DNA from: CAIYXB01 sp038146805
Lineage (GTDB): Bacteria; Cyanobacteriota; Vampirovibrionia; LMEP-6097
NCBI GenBank assembly: GCA_038146805.1
Contig: JAYQSH010000003.1
Span: forward strand, 1 to 64,000
Direction: 5' to 3'
Length of the DNA: 64,000 nucleotides
Shown here: positions 22,501 through 32,068 of the stretch, one piece after another
Position numbering within the stretch: position 1 is the first letter of the stretch
Layout of the letters: each line of letters starts with the position of its first letter
The notes under the pieces: generated by a model
Databases searched by the model: none
What the model was told of the DNA's origin: nothing
The model's input: only the letters and a program-made list of their open reading frames with translations
Position numbers and translations under genes: made by a program

Positions 22501-23098
22501 AGCTTCTCTAGTGTAAGTCAGCATAGAATTGCCCGAAAGCAGGTCATCAGGAAGCAGTAGCTCTGTATAATCATCAATACGCTCAAATAAATAAGGCATA
22601 GTCTTGTGATAATAATTACAAACAGAAACTAGAAGCAGAGCATAAGCCTCGGCTTGAGCGTTGTCGCTAGTGATAGAGCCATCGAGCAGACCTTTGATTT
22701 GGGTTCTGGTTTCTTGTTTGCTAACAAGCTCTTCGTCTATAAAGCCAGCCTTGGCTTCTGCCAAAATCTCTGGCTGTATCTGACCTTCTTAGCGGGGATA
22801 CTATAGACATTCTGTTGTAATGGTTTAGGTCCATAAACCTTAGAGCACAGAATCTATTGAACCAAGTATAGGCAACACGTTCTATAAGTTCTTTCCTTGG
22901 TTCTTTCTTGAGAGCCTCTTTAAGCTCAGAGACAGCTTTAGGTTTGCTACGACTTAGAACACTGCCTTCTTTGAGTATTTGCTCTAGCTTGATACCAATT
23001 TGGTCCAGTAGCATGCGCCTAGCAGCTTGGGCAAATTTCTTTAGTCTAGAGCTGTCTAGTTTTTGTTGTTTGGCTTTGGACTCTAGAGTTGTGGTCAT
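19502..23098 (-). pseudogene. pglX: BREX-1 adenine-specific DNA methyltransferase PglX (frameshifted)
   Basis: A protein of about 1,199 residues, the usual PglX length. The longest intact piece (20370-22376) holds the N6-adenine methyltransferase motifs: SAM-binding DPACGSGHMLVYAF and catalytic NPPYMG. Shifts near 22.75, 22.33, 20.39, 20.10 and 19.80 kb divide the gene. Its ATG at 23098 overlaps the brxC TGA as ATGA, a typical coupled start. PglX methylates a non-palindromic host motif, marking self DNA. With these shifts the host would lack the BREX methylation mark, so methylation data would test whether the gene is truly broken. Confidence 0.92.
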
Positions 23099-26000
23099 AG
23101 TTGAATTTTATTTCCTTGTTTGATTTCTTTGAGCATAGCTTCTTTACTAGCTTTGCAATAATTTTCTATATCTCCCTCTGTGCTCAAAAGAGGTTTGTTG
23201 AAATCTAGCTTGAGTTCTTTAAGGGATACAAGCTTGGTGCTTAGTTCCGTTCCCGCCTCTGTAGCGACAGCCAAGTTGGAGCTAGCTCCTGCACTAGAGA
23301 GAGGCTTGGCGCTTTCTGAGATTTTGAGCAGTAGTGCTTTGTATTGCTTATCCTGAAAAGATCTGAACTTGTCATTAAGTACAGCGTAGAGCTTTTGGGG
23401 CCTCAATTCACTAGAAAAGTCAGTAAAAATTCTTGCAAACTCTGCTTCGTTATTCTTGATGTAGGCAGCAAACTCATCGAGGTTTTCTAGTTTAGCCTTC
23501 ATTTCAGCGAGTTCTAGGCTTAGCTTGTCCTTTGCCTTGTTTAACTTATCCTCCAACTCTTGTCTTAGAGCATCTATTAGAGTTTTGAGTTCTTGTATCT
23601 TGTTGTTTTTGTGACAGAGTGGGTCTGCCAGTATCTCTTGGGCTTGTTTTATGCTTGTAGAATCTAGAATAGAGAAATTAGCTTCATTCGCTCTAATGAA
23701 ATCTGAACTAGCTTCATATATCTCTCTTTGTGATCCAGACATGAATTTGTCGATAGGGATCTATGATGATGGACTTTAGCTTCTAGGAGTTCATCGACTA
23801 CACCCAAGAATTCATCCAAGTACCAGTTATAGCTTTTGCCGAGGCAAGATTCGATTTGTTTATTGGGAGCTTCTAGAGCCGTCACTGGACTAATATGATT
23901 TGCCTCTACCAAATAGGCATCAAGAATCTTCTTGAAGTCTGCCAATCTTTGTTCGATTCTTTGGCTAGTGCCTTTGGTTCTGAAAGCTCGATAGGCTCAT
24001 CAAAGAAACTTTGGTAAAAATCTTTGAGTCTGCGGATCTTAGCTTGAGAGTATTCTTGTTGAGGTTTGATGATGAGCTGGGCTTGTGCTCGCTATTATTG
24101 AGTTTTTGCCTAAGTCATCGGGCTCCAATACATTACTATCTTTGGGAGATTTCTACTTTGTTATATGTAACAAGCTTAGCGATAGTACACAAGATGGCAC
24201 TTGGATACCAGCCATAAGGTTTGATCTGGAAATGCTCTAGTAAATCTTTGGCACTAACTCTAATGCCGTTATTGTGCTGTGAGTTGATGCGGTTGAGGAT
24301 CTCTTGCTCGGCTTGCAAGGAACCAGATAGGTTTTCTTGCATGCCCCCTTTGATTGTAAGTAGCTTGCCGATATCATCTTCACGATAGGCTTCTCCTTGG
24401 ATCATACCAAGATTAGGTAGCTTGATTCAATAAGTTGATAAAAAGCCTTCTCAATGCGTGCTTGCGGGTCTTCGCCGCCGATTTCTTTTCTTGTGCCCTT
24501 GATATAGAGCTTTTGGCTTCCGATAGTTCTTTGACTCTTAATTCTACTAATTTGTATTTGTTCTTGTTCTGGAATCTTTTTGTTATCAAGGATGCTTTTG
24601 ACGGTTTCTTTTTTGGGTAGAAGAATAGTTTTGGTTGATAAATTTTTCAGCCTTGAGATAGCTAGAAAGATCATCCACGAATTTTTTGTCAGCAGGCATA
24701 ATCACCATAAGTTCTTGACTAGCGTTATGAGCTGCAAGAGCTGTTTCGTTAGAGATGTTTTCGTTGAATGGGGTGATGATATTGACAGATAGCTCACTAT
24801 CTCTGGTGAAGAGCTTGCCGTCTAGTTTTCTGGCGTAAGCATAGTCATGAATATTTTCGTATCTAATCTTGTTGTTCTTCAATACCTTGGAATGATTTGG
24901 TTGAGTTCATCAAGAATTGCAGAGCTTTCGATCTCAGTTTTTTTGATATCTTCCTCTGTATCTTTTTCGTCATTAGTTAGATATTCATATGCATCACCAT
25001 TGCGCTGAATGAAGGTCTGTTGTTCTAGTTTATTAAGAGCTTCTTCGACTGATTTTTTGAGGCTAGTTGGCAGCTTGTCATCAAAACTATTGTGCATAAG
25101 AATACAAATGTTACGGACCGTTGCTTTGAATTCTTGTACATATTTGACAATACAAAGAGCTTTGAGGATCTTGATAGCAAGTTTGTTGTCAATCTCTTCT
25201 TGTGCTTTTCTTACTGCTCTAGTTAGATTAGATTTGAGAGCACTTTCAATACCGTCATACATCAGATCGAATGTCGCTAATTCTCCAAGCTCATGGTCTT
25301 GAGTCTTTGGCTACGTTCTGAAATACTGTAATCAAGGAACGTTCACCTACAGACTTATGCTTTCCTTCAAAAGCATTGTGATCAGAAAGTGATTCTATGG
25401 CTGATTGGAATAATCTGAACTGATAAGGGATAAAGGGATAGCAGTCTATAAAATGTTCTAGATCTTGGTAATCTGGGTACTCCTAGAACCATCAGCAAAA
25501 ATCAAAAAGGGTCTTGAAGCTGTTTAGGTTTTTGTTGTAGATAGCAGTAAGAGATTTTTACTTGTGGTTTTTTTGCAAGTAGTCTTTTTTGATGACTCTG
25601 CTACATCAGAGCTTGCAAGTTTGAGAGCGACAGGAACCTTGCCTGAATCTTGATACGTCATAATCTTCTTTGGCACTGCGTTCACCAACTATACTACTGG
25701 TATCCTCTTGAGCTGTAACAATGATCCATGATTTGCCCTTGGTTTTGGTGATGAGACTCTCAGCGATAGTCTGCAAATTGGTCATTAGCTCAGTATTGCC
25801 ATCTATATACTGACCAACTTCATCAACAAAAAATTAAGTCTAAAATCTTGCCTTGTGATTCTATATATTTATTAACCTGCTCAGCAAAATCTTCAATAGA
25901 TAGCGCGTAGTCGGAGCGATACTTGTCCAAAATATTGCTCACTTCTCTATTGCTCACTTTGTTATAGGCTTGGTCCACATCAGCGGCGACTCTAACTGCC

Positions 26001-26587
26001 CTAGCTCTACCCCATGGGTCCCAATCTTGTTTGGTTATGTTTTTGAATTCTTGTTTAAATTGCTCTAGGTATCCCTCTTCATCTAGATCACGCTCAAATT
26101 GTGCGACATAAGGGTTTTTGCCATAATAACCACAAGTCTCATTAAAAACTTTAACAAAAACTGCAAGTAAAGCATCTACTTCTTTTTTGTTGATGACATC
26201 AGATTTTGGTCAATATTAAACAAAATGCTCTGAGAAGGAATCTGGTAGGCTTTTTTGAGTTCTGCCTTGAGCATTGCTTCATCAGCACGGCACTTATCCG
26301 TAAAAATATCAAGAAGGCTTTTGCCCTGAATCTCTCTATGACCAAGAAAGAGAGAGAGCATCTTGAGCAAGTGGGATTTACCAGAACCATAAAAACCCGA
26401 GATCCAAACACCATTGGAAACTTTTTGAATTGTTATAGGCATCAAGAAATAAATCGAGGTGCTTCTTTAATTCATCAGTGAGGACGTATTCTTCGACCTC
26501 TGAAATAAGGTGAGAATCATCATCAGCCTTGATTACACCATCGATTTGGCGGTCAATATCTTTTGCAAATATATCTTGTAGTTTCAT
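23095..26587 (-). pseudogene. brxC: BREX ATPase BrxC (heavily frameshifted)
   Basis: About 1,164 residues, near the ~1,200 of BrxC (DUF499-type P-loop ATPase). It starts MKLQDIFAKDIDRQIDGVIK, and the Walker A reads VWISGFYGSGKSHLLKML. This is the most damaged gene: open pieces lie at 26378-26587, 26176-26445, 24879-25262, 24586-24882, 24402-24674, 24136-24405, 23664-23945 and 23095-23742. From 25262 to 26176 no piece exceeds 60 codons, although protein-like sequence is present in alternating frames. The last codons overlap pglX by 4 bp. BrxC is a putative helicase/ATPase of the BREX complex. Confidence 0.88.
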
Positions 26588-26599
26588 AAATCTTTTGTC

Positions 26600-27204
26600 C
26601 TAAATATCACAATCCTCTATATTAAAAGCTCGGTAATATTTATCATCACCAAGTTTATTAAAAAGCTTTAGAGTAGCACCCTTATCAAGGCTGTTCTGGT
26701 ATTCGCCTGGATAAAAAATTATTGTTGGTCTGTTTTTGGCTACTGATTGTAAATTATTCAAGACACTATGAGATCTGATGTAAGGGAAAACCTCACCTAT
26801 ACCTGTTAAAAAACTAAATCATGTTCGTTGTTCTCGATAAGTTTGGCTATGGCTGGACTAAGCACGTGCTCCACGTCCAGAATCCCTTGAAGTTCTTCTT
26901 TGAAAACTTGCTTATCCAGTTCAGGTTCTTTTTCTAAGTACCAGTCCCAATCTCCGTTTTCTTTGAGTATGTCTACAGAAAGGTCGTATAGATTTATTTC
27001 TAGGACTTTGATGCCTTGTTTGTCGAGGCGAGATTTGAGCCGCTCTATGTCTTCTGCTACCTCGTTACTTAATCTAGATTGATAAGCACTGATATAGAAG
27101 GGGACTTCATCAATTCCTTCGTTTTTTAAAAATTTCTGGCCGCTTGCTATTTCTAATATGTGCTGAAAGCGAGCCTCTCTTGTTTTTTCTTTTATCCTTG
27201 CCAC
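26600..27204 (-). pseudogene. brxB: BREX protein BrxB (DUF1788), frameshifted once
   Basis: The GTG start at 27204 gives MARIKEKTREARFQHILEIA and runs 132 residues to a premature stop after NNEHDLVF. The T6 run at about 26805 lacks one T: restoring it continues FLTGIGEVFPYIRSHSVLNN and reaches a natural TAG at 26600, for a total near 200 residues, normal for BrxB. The motif PTIIFYPGEY is characteristic of the family. BrxB is a small required BREX component of unknown activity. It ends 12 bp before brxC. Confidence 0.87.
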
Positions 27205-27207
27205 ACC

Positions 27208-27809
27208 TTAGTAATTTTAAATGATTAGGGATAAATAAGTACATCTCTTTATTATTTTCACTCAAAAGCACAGATAGGTCATTACTTAATGTGCAGGGTT
27301 GAATATTTTTTTGTTTATCGACAAGGTTTGCTTCTTTCATTGTTCGGAACAGAACTTGTCTTAACTTGTTTCTTCTTTTTTCTGATAACTTTTCAAGTTC
27401 AGGATATATCAGTTCTTGAGTCTCATAAAAAGATTGAAGTCTATATCTGCTAGTTCGTAATTAGATCTTGATATTTTATCTCTGATTATCTCCTTGCAAA
27501 TTTATGTGCAAACTGATATTTGCGGCAAAAAGCAAGCCAGAGTATATGCTTCTGATCGTGGCTTGAGCCAGTATGCAGTAGAGCCAGCTCTTCTTTGTTG
27601 AGTAACTTGAGCCTAGAATAAAGTTCTGTGATTACCCTTTGACAACTGCTAGCTTTGTTAGCCTGTAGCAGATTAGTCTCGAGGGCTTCGGTTTTAGCCT
27701 TGGTCCAGTCTTGGTGTTTGATATACAAATCAAGTAACAGCAGAGACTCTCTTGCCAGCAGCGAACCAACTGTAAATGACATATTGAGTTTTGATTTAGT
27801 TATGGACAT
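27208..27809 (-). pseudogene. brxA: BREX protein BrxA (DUF1819), frameshifted
   Basis: First gene of the operon, about 200 residues. The N-terminal 107 residues (MSITKSKLNMSFTVGSLLAR to HKFARR) are open. The family-like continuation EIIRDKISRSNYELADIDF, then YPELEKLSEKRRNKLRQVLF and MKEANLVDKQKNIQPC, lies in two other frames, so at least two shifts exist (near 27490 and 27435). BrxA is a NusB-like, DNA-binding BREX protein. An AT-rich stretch with a TTAAAATATATATG box lies just upstream of the ATG and is a plausible -10 region. Confidence 0.85.
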
Positions 27810-28003
27810 TGCAACATATATATTTTAACTTGTATGAGATTCCTTTGATGTGATGTTGCGGTATTTAAGGTATTTTTTACTTATAATCCTACGTTTTTGG
27901 TACCACATAGTTCTTATTGTAGAGTTTAAGCATCTGATGTCCAACCTTTAATTTATGGTCACTCTTGCTAATACTTTTCAGCTACAATGTGCGTGACGAT
28001 AGA

Positions 28004-28028
28004 TAGGAGAATTTCACTCCTATTTTTT
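28004..28028 (+). terminator. possible intrinsic terminator or hairpin
   Basis: TAGGAG pairs with CTCCTA around a 7-base loop and is followed by TTTTTT on the plus strand. No plus-strand gene precedes it, so it may only act as a hairpin at the 3' side of the tRNA gene or insulate the BREX promoter region. Confidence 0.35.
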
Positions 28029-28069
28029 CCTTTTCTTGGTGTACAACCCCCAACCAGCAACAGCAAAAA

Positions 28070-28158
28070 TGGTACCGAAGGCCGGACTTGAACCGGCACA
28101 GGAATAAATTCCCGACAGATTTTAAGTCTGTTGCGTCTACCGATTCCGCCACTTCGGC
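28070..28158 (-). tRNA. tRNA-Leu(UAA)
   Basis: The complement reads GCCGAAGTGGCGGAATCGG, then the anticodon arm ACAGACTTAAAATCTGT with anticodon UAA, a long variable arm (CGGGAATTTATTCCTG), the T arm CCGGTTCAAGTCCGG, the acceptor CTTCGGT, discriminator A and an encoded CCA. The 7-bp acceptor stem closes with one G-U pair. There is no group I intron, unlike many cyanobacterial tRNA-Leu(UAA) genes. The 3' end faces the BREX island, the usual orientation for island integration at tRNA genes, but I found no second copy of the 3' end at the far side. Confidence 0.97.
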
Positions 28159-28243
28159 ACATGGTTTAAAAGTCTAAGGTAGACAAGACTTATTAGAATC
28201 ATACAATAAGACCTAAATAGCAAATATTAAAACTTATGCAAAA

Positions 28244-28465
28244 TTAACTGTAAATACTCAAAAGGTAATTATAAGCTTCTTGTACCTTATTCATCATTTC
28301 ATTGGTATTTTCATTAGTAACATCAGGGTGCAACAAACTCACCAAATTTCTATATTTCTTTTTTAAAATTGTGACATCAAGCTCTTGATCAAGTTCCAGG
28401 TGCATGATTGACCTCGCCCAAATGTCTTTTGCAAAACTCAAATCATTTTGACTTGCTTTTTTCAT
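28244..28465 (-). CDS. small J-domain (DnaJ-like) protein
   Basis: This 73-residue protein carries most of a J domain: LDVTILKKKYRNLVSLLHPD and then NKVQEAYNYLLSIY, with the HPD tripeptide that stimulates Hsp70 ATPase. It lacks the glycine-rich and zinc-finger parts of full DnaJ. Its ATG lies inside the end of the upstream HTH gene (22-bp overlap), so the two are co-translated and probably work together. A small DnaK co-chaperone or a partner of the HTH protein is the reasonable reading. Confidence 0.75.
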   Translation of the reverse strand: MKKASQNDLSFAKDIWARSIMHLELDQELDVTILKKKYRNLVSLLHPDVTNENTNEMMNKVQEAYNYLLSIYS

Positions 28466-28835
28466 AGTTCAAAGAAGCTCCCTGCGAAAAACCATCATTG
28501 AAATTTTTCTTTGCCTCTGCATCTTTTTGCAAAATATTTTTTTCTAATTTTTTGATTTTATTTTCTAAACGATTTTTATTTTTTAATAACTCAAAAATCA
28601 ATTTGTCATGCCCAAAGGCTTTTTCCATATTAGAATAAACCAACTCTAACAAATCAAGATTTTCATAAATATAACTTCGAGGAATCCCAAGCTCCAAAGC
28701 AACAGCACCCGGATGAATTTCACGATTATTTACTTTTAAACTTTCAATTACTCTTAAAACACGAGAAACATCTATCCCCAGATCTTCTAAAGCTGGAATT
28801 TTGACTTTGTTTGCGTATTTGCCCGAGTTCAACAT
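28443..28835 (-). CDS. HTH and coiled-coil protein of unknown function
   Basis: A 130-residue protein. Residues ~15-60 (DLGIDVSRVLRVIESLKVNN then GAVALELGIPRSYIYENLDL) look like a winged-helix or helix-turn-helix DNA-binding domain. Residues ~75-115 are a charged coiled coil (KNKNRLENKIKKLEKNILQK). It ends in TGA within the start of the J-domain gene. It may be a transcription or replication-linked factor; I know no named family for this arrangement. Confidence 0.6.
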   Translation of the reverse strand: MLNSGKYANKVKIPALEDLGIDVSRVLRVIESLKVNNREIHPGAVALELGIPRSYIYENLDLLELVYSNMEKAFGHDKLIFELLKNKNRLENKIKKLEKNILQKDAEAKKNFNDGFSQGASLNYEKSKSK

Positions 28836-28863
28836 CTACAGCTAAGATTATCTCACGAAAAAC

Positions 28864-29382
28864 TTATTTTGCCCTATGCATCTTTCTATATTTATATGGC
28901 GAAATCTTTAAACCGGTTTTAGGATGCCAAATACCTTTTTCTAAAATTTTTGCACTTTTTTGAGCTTCTTTTAACCTTGCATAATATTGCAAATCGTTTT
29001 TAAAGACAAATAATTCAGCCAAACCATTAACAAGCATTTCTTCATTAACAAAAGTTTTTTTGTCTTTATCCAAAAACACAAAAGCCAAATCTCGATTATA
29101 TTTATCTTTTTTTTCTATGTCATATTGCAAAAAAACAATTTTATCCTTGCCCACCAAATCCACTAAAAATTTTTGTGCAATTTCACCATGAGGCTTTTGA
29201 GAAAATTCGGGTGCATCAATCCCAAGCATTCTTACCTGAAAACTTTTACAATCATTACATGGCAAATCTCTAACCAAAAAAGAATCACCATCAAAAAATC
29301 TTAAAACCTCAACTTTTCTTAAAGCCTCAACTTGACATGAACACAAAAAAAACAAGCTAATAATTGTTATTAACAATGGCAT
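28864..29382 (-). CDS. thermonuclease-family lipoprotein (SNase domain)
   Basis: A 172-residue secreted nuclease. The N-terminus is a lipoprotein signal with lipobox-like LCSC (residues ~13-16). The staphylococcal-nuclease OB fold follows: VEVLRFFDGDSFLVRD, then the catalytic Arg/Asp pattern VRMLGIDAPEFSQ, KDKYNRDLAFVFL with the second catalytic Arg, and the tail GIWHPKTG. It would cleave DNA or RNA with Ca2+ at the cell surface. The start at 29382 gives the short hydrophobic signal directly. Confidence 0.87.
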   Translation of the reverse strand: MPLLITIISLFFLCSCQVEALRKVEVLRFFDGDSFLVRDLPCNDCKSFQVRMLGIDAPEFSQKPHGEIAQKFLVDLVGKDKIVFLQYDIEKKDKYNRDLAFVFLDKDKKTFVNEEMLVNGLAELFVFKNDLQYYARLKEAQKSAKILEKGIWHPKTGLKISPYKYRKMHRAK

Positions 29383-29440
29383 TTATATATTCTACACAGT
29401 TATATTTGCTTTTAAAAAAATATCTAGTAAACTTACCTAA

Positions 29441-30164
29441 GTGCAAAAAAGAAGCTATAAATATCTAGATTTCATTTTTAGCGGCGTTTGTCACGGTACT
29501 TCTTGTCTCAAATATTGTTGGTAGTATCAAAATCACAAAAATTTGTTTGTTTGATAATTTTTGTTTTAGCGCAACAACAGGTTTATTTTTATTTCCAGCA
29601 AGTTATTTAATTGGTGATTTACTTACAGAAGTTTATGGCTACTCAAAAAGTAGAAGAGTAATTTGGACTGGTTTTGCTTGTTTACTTGCAACAAATTTAA
29701 TCATTTTATTTTTTAGAGCCCTTCCAGCAGACCCTCGTTGGGGCTTAGAGCTTGAATACTCCAAAATCTTTAATATGAGTTTTAGAGTGAGTCTTGCAAG
29801 TATGGTGGCATATTTCTGTGGAGAATTTACCAACAGTATAATAATCGCCAAATTAAAAGTTATTTGCAAAGGTAAATATCAAGCGTTTAGAATTATCGCT
29901 TCAACAGCGGCTGGAGAGCTTGTAGATAGTGTTTTAATACTGTTTTTAGGCTTTTATGGCAGTGCCGGCTACCCACTTGAACTAATGTTAAAAGTACTTG
30001 TGATCAATTATAGCTTTAAAGTCTTATGGGAAATACTTGTTTACCCTTTAACAAGTAAATTGCTAAAATATCTAAAGAAAGCAGAAAGCGAAGATTACTA
30101 CGATTACAAAACAGATTTTAATCCGTTTCATCTAAAGCAAAACAATGTCACAAACTCTAATTAA
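29441..30164 (+). CDS. queuosine precursor transporter family (YhhQ/VUT), frameshift near N-terminus
   Basis: The open frame from ATG 29547 (205 residues) lacks the first helix of the family. An upstream GTG at 29441 gives VQKRSYKYLDFI, and in the next frame ISFLAAFVTVLLVSNIVGSI leads straight into the open frame, so a one-base shift near 29475 splits a ~240-residue protein. Visible features are multiple membrane helices and FPASYLIGDLLTEVYGYSKSR, the signature of the VUT family (DUF165) that imports queuine precursors. The last 20 bp overlap pyrC, so the two are co-transcribed. Confidence 0.85.
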
Positions 30165-31494
30165 AAACGCTACATTAATCAACGAAGACAAAATCTTTAA
30201 AGCCGATCTTTTAATTGAAGATCAGTTTATAAAAAAAATCGCTGATCAAATTTCTGTAGAAAAAAACATCAAAACTATAGATGCCAAAAATTTATATCTA
30301 TTACCGGGAATCATCGACGATCAAGTACACTTTCGTGAACCCGGCTTAACTCACAAAGGCTCTATCCAAACAGAATCCAAAGCGGCACTCAAAGGCGGCA
30401 TTACCAGCTTTATGGAAATGCCAAACACAAACCCAAAAACACTTAACCAACAGCTACTTCAAGAAAAATACAATATCGCACAAAACGATTCTTTTTGTAA
30501 TTATTCTTTTTATATGGGTACAGCAAATGACAATCTTGAAGAAGTACTCAAAACCAATCCTCAAACAAATTGCGGTATCAAAATTTTCCTGGGTGCTTCT
30601 ACTGGTAACATGCTGGTTAACCAAGTTGACGTCATCAAAAAAGTTTTAGAATTTTCAGCACAAAGCAAACTTATTGTAGATGTACATAGCGAAGATGAAA
30701 ACATCATTCAAATGAACGCTCAAAAATTCAAAGAAAAATATCAAGAGCAAGTACCAATCACAATGCACCACTTACTTAGAAGCAGAGAAGCCTGCATAGA
30801 GTCCACCAAAAAAATCCTTGCACTTGCCATTGAAACTCAAGCTTATTTAAACATTTTGCACATTAGTACAAAAGAAGAAATCGAATTAATAAAAGCCGCA
30901 AAAAAACAAAACCCCAATATTTTATGCGAAGCATGTACACATCATTTGTGGTTTACCAATGATGACTACCAACAAAAAGGTAACTTCATCAAATGGAACC
31001 CTGCAATCAAAGAAAAAGCCGACAGAGAAGCACTTAGAAAAGCAGTGAGTGACAGGCTTATAGATTTTTTAGCTACCGATCACGCACCTCATACCCTAGA
31101 AGAAAAAAGCAACGACAATTATTTCAAAGCTGCCGCAGGTGGGCCTTTGGTGCAACATCATTTACCAGCACTGTTAGAACTTTATCATCAAGGTGTATTT
31201 AGTTTAGAGACAATAGTCGATAGAGCTTGCCATAACCCAGCTCGCAAATTCAATATAGACAAACGTGGTTTTCTCAAAGAAGGTTTTTATGCAGATCTTT
31301 GCTTGCTTAACCTAAACAATCCTTGGACAGTGAGCCAAGACAATATTTTATACAAATGTGCATGGTCACCTTTTATGGGACAGCGTTTTCAATCAAGCAT
31401 CGAAACAGTTTTTGTAAATGGCACTATTGTTTTAGAAAATCAAGAATTTACAGGACAAAGCAACTCTCAAAGATTGGTTTTTAATAGAAAATAA
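30145..31494 (+). CDS. pyrC: dihydroorotase
   Basis: A 449-residue class I-type dihydroorotase or allantoinase-like amidohydrolase, catalysing ring closure of carbamoyl-aspartate in pyrimidine synthesis. Zinc-site signatures are visible: DDQVHFREPG (the first position is usually DxHxH, here Q replaces the first His), CGIKIFLGASTG with the Lys that would be carbamylated, VDVHSED, and ATDHAPH. The QVH in place of HVH is worth noting because that His normally binds zinc; several annotated relatives of this subfamily also vary there. It starts inside the end of the upstream transporter gene. Confidence 0.88.
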   Translation: MSQTLIKNATLINEDKIFKADLLIEDQFIKKIADQISVEKNIKTIDAKNLYLLPGIIDDQVHFREPGLTHKGSIQTESKAALKGGITSFMEMPNTNPKTLNQQLLQEKYNIAQNDSFCNYSFYMGTANDNLEEVLKTNPQTNCGIKIFLGASTGNMLVNQVDVIKKVLEFSAQSKLIVDVHSEDENIIQMNAQKFKEKYQEQVPITMHHLLRSREACIESTKKILALAIETQAYLNILHISTKEEIELIKAAKKQNPNILCEACTHHLWFTNDDYQQKGNFIKWNPAIKEKADREALRKAVSDRLIDFLATDHAPHTLEEKSNDNYFKAAAGGPLVQHHLPALLELYHQGVFSLETIVDRACHNPARKFNIDKRGFLKEGFYADLCLLNLNNPWTVSQDNILYKCAWSPFMGQRFQSSIETVFVNGTIVLENQEFTGQSNSQRLVFNRK

Positions 31495-31513
31495 ACCCAG
31501 ACATACTACTACC

Positions 31514-32068
31514 CTAATCCAGAAACATCAAATTCAAATCCCAAGCTCTAAAATATTCTCTAAACATTCTGTCCATTTGCTTTTGGTAGGTTTTATTTGC
31601 CCATCTAAAACCATCATCTTCAATTTCAAAACTTATAGGCAAATAAATCAAGGCATCGTATTTTTTGGTTTGCGTAAAAGCTTTTCTAAAAAACCTTTCT
31701 GTATCTTCAATATCAGTAGTATTCCAAGACCAACGCATATAATAAAGCCAAGCATCTAAACAAGACCTATCAACAATAAATTTGTCACATTTATTTTCTT
31801 CTGCAATTTGCAAATCAAGTAATTCTTCTCTAAAAATATTGACTTGATCAGCAGGAATTTTATAAGGTGACTCATAACCTTTTTGTTCACACAAGACCCT
31901 AACTAACTCAGGAATTTTTGTAAAATCTTCTTGAATAGCAGAATTTTCAAAGAGTTGACTTAGCAAAGTTGTTTTACCAACACCAGCGGCACCTACAATA
32001 GCGACTCTAGATTTTTGTAAAAGCTCGGCAATAAAGCGAGGACTAATCTTAAACTTGTTCCCAGTCAT
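31514..32068 (-). CDS. AAA_28-type ATP/GTP-binding protein
   Basis: A 184-residue P-loop protein. The Walker A reads VAIVGAAGVGKTTLLSQLF near residue 25, and a conserved FIVDRSCLDAWLYY follows, as in NadR-like or deoxynucleoside-kinase-like AAA_28 proteins that often phosphorylate nucleosides or nicotinamide riboside. No second domain is present. It overlaps the end of ilvB by 20 bp and so belongs to the same transcript. The substrate cannot be told from sequence. Confidence 0.7.
   Translation of the reverse strand: MTGNKFKISPRFIAELLQKSRVAIVGAAGVGKTTLLSQLFENSAIQEDFTKIPELVRVLCEQKGYESPYKIPADQVNIFREELLDLQIAEENKCDKFIVDRSCLDAWLYYMRWSWNTTDIEDTERFFRKAFTQTKKYDALIYLPISFEIEDDGFRWANKTYQKQMDRMFREYFRAWDLNLMFLD

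Larger units (their letters stand above)
14852..27809 (-). other. type 1 BREX phage-defence operon (all genes frameshifted)
   Basis: Six minus-strand genes follow the canonical BREX-1 order brxA-brxB-brxC-pglX-pglZ-brxL with gaps of 0-12 bp or a 4-bp overlap, so one transcript is expected from upstream of 27809. BREX methylates host DNA through PglX and blocks phage replication without simple restriction. Each gene spans its usual length and retains its signature motifs, yet each is split by one to about nine single-base shifts. I see no associated WYL or other regulator gene. Taken as printed, the system cannot make full-length proteins. Confidence 0.9.

Noticed and set aside
14852..27809. 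Flanking att repeats from the tRNA 3' end
   Set aside because: I searched for the GGTACCGAAGGCCGG end to the left and found none within the window.
28070..28158. Group I intron in tRNA-Leu(UAA)
   Set aside because: The anticodon arm is continuous; no intron present.
27968..28162. 64-codon minus-strand open frame across the tRNA
   Set aside because: It is read-through of the tRNA-Leu gene; typical false ORF.
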